64,000 bases of DNA, taken from NCBI RefSeq assembly GCF_033807575.1, contig NC_084722.1, forward strand, positions 676,832-740,831, given 5' to 3'. This document shows positions 59,381 through 64,000 of this stretch, one piece after another. Made by a program: the position numbers and the translations under genes. Position 1 is the first letter of the stretch; each line of letters starts with the position of its first letter. This DNA comes from Cydia pomonella (taxonomy: Eukaryota; Arthropoda; Insecta; Lepidoptera; Tortricidae). The notes under the pieces are model-generated. The model was not told the origin of the DNA. It saw only the letters and a list, made by a program, of their open reading frames with translations, and made no database searches.

Positions 59381-59559
59381 TATTACTACTATTATTGTCA
59401 AATTGTATGTTACTTTTTTTTTATCTCTTATCAATTTTCTTTTTTTCTCTTGTTATTTGTTTGTGTCACAAAACATGTAAGTTGTGGTTGAATAAAGATT
59501 TGATCTATCTATCTATCTAGTCTGATACCGTTCGAGAAATTTGCCCCCGATATACAAGG

Positions 59560-59665
59560 TATAACTAAAATAGTGGGGATCCGTTTAAGTACACATTTGG
59601 TATCGTGTGCTAACTAGGAAAAATATAAGAACAATTTTTGTGACGCGAAATGTTTTTATTGCAGG
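59560..59665. repeat. Dispersed repeat GTGGGGATCCGTTT, copy 2
   Basis: Partner of 35238-35350; same orientation. Confidence 0.75.
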
Positions 59666-60514
59666 GAAAAAAATATTTTTAATAAATTAAAATATATAAG
59701 TATATAGTTGTATCATAGTCCCAGTGCCGTACCTATATTATAATTGCAATAATGTTACTTTTATAATCTTACAAACATACCAATAATAAACACAATGTAT
59801 ATAGTAAGTATGAAATAAAATGTCGTGTAAATGTATATTTTTCTTTCACAAATAAACTATTGTATCGTATTGTGTCAAATTTCATTTCATTTCAGAATGT
59901 AGTTTTAAAATGAGAGCGTAACCTCCATTATACGACGGCAGCTAGATTTGTGTGAATCTTAAATTAACATTTTCTTTGTCTTTTAACAGTTTTTATTTCT
60001 TGCTTGTCTTTAGTACAAACATATAGAAACAAGCAAATTACCATAAGCAATTAAACCATTGTTTTAACGCCATTCCGTTTCAGCTCTTACAATTAATTGT
60101 TGATTGTTGTTGGTATTTCATTTGCCGACTGTTTTCATCTCATTTATGTGTAAACGTCAGTAACGGAATAAATATAAACGAAGCTGTCTATATATATTTG
60201 ACACCGAAAAAAACTTACACATGTCACTGAAAGTTATATAATAGTAGAAATTGTCTGAGATTTATTTTTCGACTGAAGCTTCGAGCCCTAATCTGTTAAA
60301 CAAAGCCTGCGTGAACAGAGTGAGAAAATAGTATTTTACAGTACATATGGTGCTACTTTACCGCACTAGTGCGAAAGTTAGCATATTACGTTACTATGTC
60401 GAACATTTTAAGGGCTATATGTACTGTAAAACGTTGTACGATACATGTGCGAATAGGTAATTCGCAACTCGGCGTCGATTTAAAACAGGATGGAGTATCG
60501 AGACAAACCTTACT
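59666..60514. other. Gene-free AT-rich stretch
   Basis: Nothing recognised. Confidence 0.3.
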
Positions 60515-60713
60515 GTACCCCTAGTGTAAATTTTATCGACATCATAACGTGACGAACGCGTTTGCGTTAAGTCTCATTTTGTATAGGATTTTGAGTTTCC
60601 AAACGTCCCGCTTGGCGCGCTCTTTCTAAATCCAATACAAAATGAGACTAAACGCAAATCACGTTTCAAAATCGAATTTATTTATGATGTCGATCAAATT
60701 TACACTAGGGGTT
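60515..60713. mobile_element. TACCCCTAGTGTAAAT MITE, copy 2
   Basis: GTACCCCTAGTGTAAATTTT, AACGCGTTTGCGTTAAGTCT and GTCCCGCTTGGCGCGC match 6643-6833; the right end AAATTTACACTAGGGGTT has one changed tip base. Confidence 0.92.
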
Positions 60714-62650
60714 CTGATTTCACAATGTGTTTGTACGTTAATTTACTATTGTGTTGTGGTTACTTGAATAAATAATTTAATTAAATGAGTAAGTTTTATT
60801 AGTGCACACTGAACTACATTCGATTTTATTCTTTGTTTTAGCAGTACTTGTTTGTGATGAAAGAGGTATGTGTAAAACATCATAGTATTATAAATATATC
60901 CCATTGCTCTAATTATAAAATGGAAGTGCCTCTTTACTTTGCTCAACCCGTTACCATCAATATGTCGTCTCTTTGACTTCCCCAATCCAAGTGAACGAGC
61001 CTGTCCAACATTTACCGTGTCCCCACCACTTGCTAAAACTACCGTGTTGCCAACAGCATAACGTTATTTTCCCAACCACCCCTGTATCAATCGGGGCAAC
61101 ATAACAATGTTGTCACAGTCCAATTATTATTCAACTGCTATATTAAATGTGAACATATATAAATCATGACATTCGGCCATCCAACTTCGTGCATGACTCC
61201 GGCGCACGAACCTTCTCACTAAAAGCTAGATCCAGTTTAATCTTACACCAACCGTCAAAAATTATTGAAAGCGTCAAAACAGTTTCCAATGAAGTAAATT
61301 GAAACTTAACTTATCACAATTGATACATTTACATAATCAGGAAATGTGTTAAATAAAATTATAATGTATCTCTACATGAAAATAATATCATGACATTCGG
61401 TCTTCTATTTCGCCTTGTTCATATAACTTACTACTATGCTGTGACATTAGCATTTTGCTACGTCAATGAAAAATCTTAATACCTGTTGTTAATTTCGTAT
61501 AATAACTAAAAAAAAAACAAAGCTCAGTTTTTATTATGTATAAAGTTTGTTTTGTTTTCTCAAACAACCAAACATTACTTCTGTCCGTTAAAACTTGTCT
61601 TTTATTTAATTCAATACCCATTGTTTTACAGTCAAAAGTGGTTCGACTTCAGCACTATCTTTTTCAGTTCTACATTTAACAATCAAACCTTTCTTGACCC
61701 AATATTGTATACACTGCGTTAATGTAGACTTCATCTTACTCCATTCACGTATTAATCGTTACGTAACGTAGTAACAGCTAAGATATAATATTTAACCCCT
61801 AAATGGTTTTAACTCTGAAGTCTACGTGACAATCTTAATGGTGATTAGTCCTGTGTTCAGCTCAAAACTATTAAGTTCAGTTGAAATTTTATACATGTAC
61901 AATATTATGTCTCTGGATCCATATATGCACGTGAAGTGCCAAACTTATATAAACGTATAATTGGAACTTGTTACCTGTAACAATGTTCAAATTTTTGTAC
62001 TTTTTTATTCAAAAGGTGCTCTGATTGTTAATAATACTACTCATTTCATAATATGTGTTCGTATGACAATAACACACGACAATTTCTTTATTCAAATGCC
62101 ACTTTCAGAGGCTATTACACAACTCTCTACTAGAGGTGATACTAAAGTGTCCTTGAGGTAATTAAATTTTGTGCCTTGTAATTTCAAACGATGCCAACTA
62201 TTTTAGCAAAAGTTTCAGTTTAAATATTATCAGGTTTCAGGTTTTATGTTGTATTTATACAGTAACATAAGATTCCAGTATACTACTTTTAAGGTGACTA
62301 AAGCACTGCTAGATGCGCCTGTGACATCAATGTAAAATGACAAGTGTCATCACTAAAAACTTAAGTTCATTTAATTGTAACAATGATTGAAACTACCAAA
62401 TCAAATTATTGTCATATACAATAAAATCTACTTTTTCTATATATATTTTTTTTTTAGGACTACATCTATGCCATAATATATTGCTCATATCATTGCTCTA
62501 AGTTAACATTTTTATTAATATTCTCTTGCCTTAAACCTCTACGAGTTTTTTTTTTCATCCAATATCTTGTATTAGTTTTGTAAATAATATAAATTATGAT
62601 AAGTAGCAAACCATAACAGATATATCTTTACTAAAAGGACTATAACCCCA
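60714..62650. other. Gene-free AT-rich stretch (~1.9 kb)
   Basis: No repeats or exons recognised. TCATGACATTCGG(C/T)C occurs at 61167 and 61389, which may be chance. Confidence 0.3.
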
Positions 62651-62654
62651 AATA

Positions 62655-62728
62655 TGCCTCATGGCATTAAGTCCGCCTTTTAATAAATAAGGTTTTCTTT
62701 TGTGCAATAAAGATTATATAAATAACTC
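62655..62728 (+). mobile_element. LINE 3' tail (TGTGCAATAAAG family)
   Basis: TGCCTCATGGCATTAAGTCC, GTTTTCTTTTGTGCAATAAA, GATTATATAAATAA; as at 28495 (-) and 29870 (+). Confidence 0.7.
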
Positions 62729-64000
62729 TTCTGTCAAACCCATATTTATAGCTTATTTGGACGCTACTTGTTATTATCGTCAGGTAAGTACTAACTTTAT
62801 TAACTAACTATCCTCATTAAGCTTACATACAATTTATTGCGTATTTACCTTGTAACGCTACTAATAACTCTACAGATACGTCAAATCTCTATTGTCTATG
62901 CACTGCACATCTCTTTTTCATGCGTTTTTTTTAATAAATTATACATCGTTTTTTACTACTTCCACTTTTGAATTTCGGGAACTACGTAGCAGGTTAAAAC
63001 GTTTTCTGGATATCTGTATCATATTTTTATACTTTCAACTTGCGAAATATGACCATGTACATTTGCGTTCAACTCAATTATCTTATCTGTCCTGTCGTAA
63101 TTATCTAACTTTAACGTCGCTACTAACTGATGCTGTTACGACTACAACGCATACTCGCATAGGTACTACAAGTACAACTTATATTGAATCGTTCGAACTG
63201 AACACCGCGTTTGCTAAGTTTAAAACGTTCCAACCAATTCTAGATAATCACCATTCAATCTGCAAACAAAATATTCGTCTCTCTATTGATCTGTCTGAAT
63301 AATTGCTCCTTTATCTTCCCTGTTTCCCTACGTAATCTATATTTAGGGCAATTGCCATCATCTACACTCAAGTGCTTACTTTTTTTTTCACTTGTTAGCC
63401 TTTGTCACAAATCCCATGGATACAACAAATCGTTTGCAATATGTTCGATCTGCTGTTTACTTTACAATCTCGATTACTCAAAATATGTTTACCAGAGATG
63501 CCCTTGTACTGTCTGAAGTCTACTCTATATACTATATTTGTTCTTTATTTAAGTCGTACAGTAAAACACATTTATTATACTATAACATTTGGTATTTTGG
63601 TAATCTCCATAGGTAGGTATACATATACTTATACAGGTACTATCCTCTTACTGTTTATTTGTTAGCACTTATCACTTCAACATTATGCATCCACCTGCAT
63701 TCATTAGTTTTATTCAACGGAATATCTCATTTAGTCCATGCTAATTACCTCTGATCTTTTATTTAATGCATTTCTATACATTTAACACCTTTTTATTCGA
63801 TGATCATTAAAGTTACTTCAAAATTAAGATAGTTAGAACTTCGTGTGCATAAAAATATACTCATACAACAATGTCTCTAATGTCTAATGTCTGTACCATA
63901 TCTCAAAATGCAATATGAACTAATTTATAATCTAAAATATTAACTAAAATTTCACATATATATAAAGATATTTCTTCTAATACTGATCACAAACTCGCTG
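62729..64000. other. Gene-free AT-rich stretch to window end
   Basis: The 136-codon frame at 62892-63302 and the overlapping frames at 63286-63665 have no recognised motif and overlap one another; I do not accept them. Nothing else seen. Confidence 0.35.

Larger units (their letters stand above)
57409..59519 (+). mobile_element. (ATCT)n-tailed retroelement, copy 2, split by Dong
   Basis: The left part has TTTAGTGTTAGGTTTTAAGT, AGGCATTTATGCTGAGTCAG to TAAGACACGTAATACAT. The right part resumes at TTGTCAAATTGTATGTTACT and ends TGGTTGAATAAAGATTTGAT with ATCTATCTATCTATCT. Both match copy 1 (55158-55440) inverted. Confidence 0.82.
57312..59548. mobile_element. Outer TIR element (GGGGCCCATTTCTCGAACGG), host of a nested retroelement
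   Basis: GGGGCCCATTTCTCGAACGG then TATTAGTCT (57312-57340) is mirrored by AGTCTGATACCGTTCGAGAA then ATTTGCCCCC (59519-59548). The body is the ~130-bp foldback with CTAATATTATTAGT repeated in inverse. About 2.1 kb (57409-59518) is inserted in its right arm. Confidence 0.82.

Noticed and set aside
62892..63302. 136-codon frame as a host gene
   Set aside because: AT-rich, Thr/Ser/Phe-biased, no domain, splice or promoter evidence.
1..64000. A complete host gene, defence system or biosynthetic cluster
   Set aside because: None found; all long frames are explained by retroelements or low complexity, apart from the tentative 65-nt exon at 34545-34609.

Overview
This window looks like about 64 kb of AT-rich, non-coding genomic DNA from a moth or butterfly. 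No complete host protein-coding gene could be recognised. The assignment rests on the repeat content: an R4/Dong-type retrotransposon inserted in (TTA)n repeats, R1-like, RTE-like, CR1/jockey-like and Penelope-like remnants, two tRNA-derived SINE families, and many short inverted-repeat elements with TA or TTAA target duplications of kinds I recognise as abundant in Lepidoptera. There is no operon structure, CRISPR array, rRNA or bacterial-style gene.

Layout. 0-2 kb: LINE tail, a ~152-bp tandem repeat, an RTE-like C-terminal fragment and a SINE. 2-7 kb: foldback and MITE elements, including five copies of one palindromic family, and a tRNA-Gln(TTG)-like gene or pseudogene at 3374-3445. 7.5-8.9 kb: the longest intact plus-strand reading frame, the 375-residue C-terminal part of a non-LTR retrotransposon with a Cys/His knuckle and an RPD...D nuclease-like motif. 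9-14.5 kb: two RTE-like fragments, a truncated Dong tail, a SINE and a minus-strand relative of the 7.5-kb element. 15-34 kb: more LINE 3' ends, six SINEs or SINE pieces, an in-frame triplication of a LINE 3' end (17.94-18.73 kb), and nested DNA elements at 27.1-28.2 and 33.3-34.0 kb. 34.5 kb: a short, very GC-rich candidate exon on the minus strand, the only hint of a host gene. 35-45 kb: paired inverted repeats, a perfect 236-bp tandem duplication and several LINE remnants. 45-47 kb: an R1-like element interrupted by another retroelement, joined to a jockey-like RT fragment. 48-52 kb: minisatellites, a nested MITE pair and two more copies of the 7.5-kb family's tail. 52-57 kb: MITEs and elements ending in GGGTTCCGTA/TACGGAACCC. 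57.3-59.6 kb: three-layer nesting, a TIR element containing a (ATCT)n-tailed retroelement containing a Dong element (minus strand, RT to nuclease domain). 59.7-64 kb: AT-rich, with one MITE, one LINE tail and little else.

How it works together: nearly every recognisable piece is a 5'-truncated or broken retrotransposon, a SINE that would rely on such machinery, or a non-autonomous DNA element needing a transposase from elsewhere. This is the pattern expected of a large intron or an intergenic region. I did not find a convincing new biological system. The observations most worth following are the Dong C-terminal tail, which differs between two copies only at synonymous sites, the triple nest around it, the ten or so copies of one unassigned non-LTR family, the candidate exon at 34.5 kb, and the tRNA-Gln-like locus with a second A box. 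Family names come from remembered sequence patterns, not from searches.
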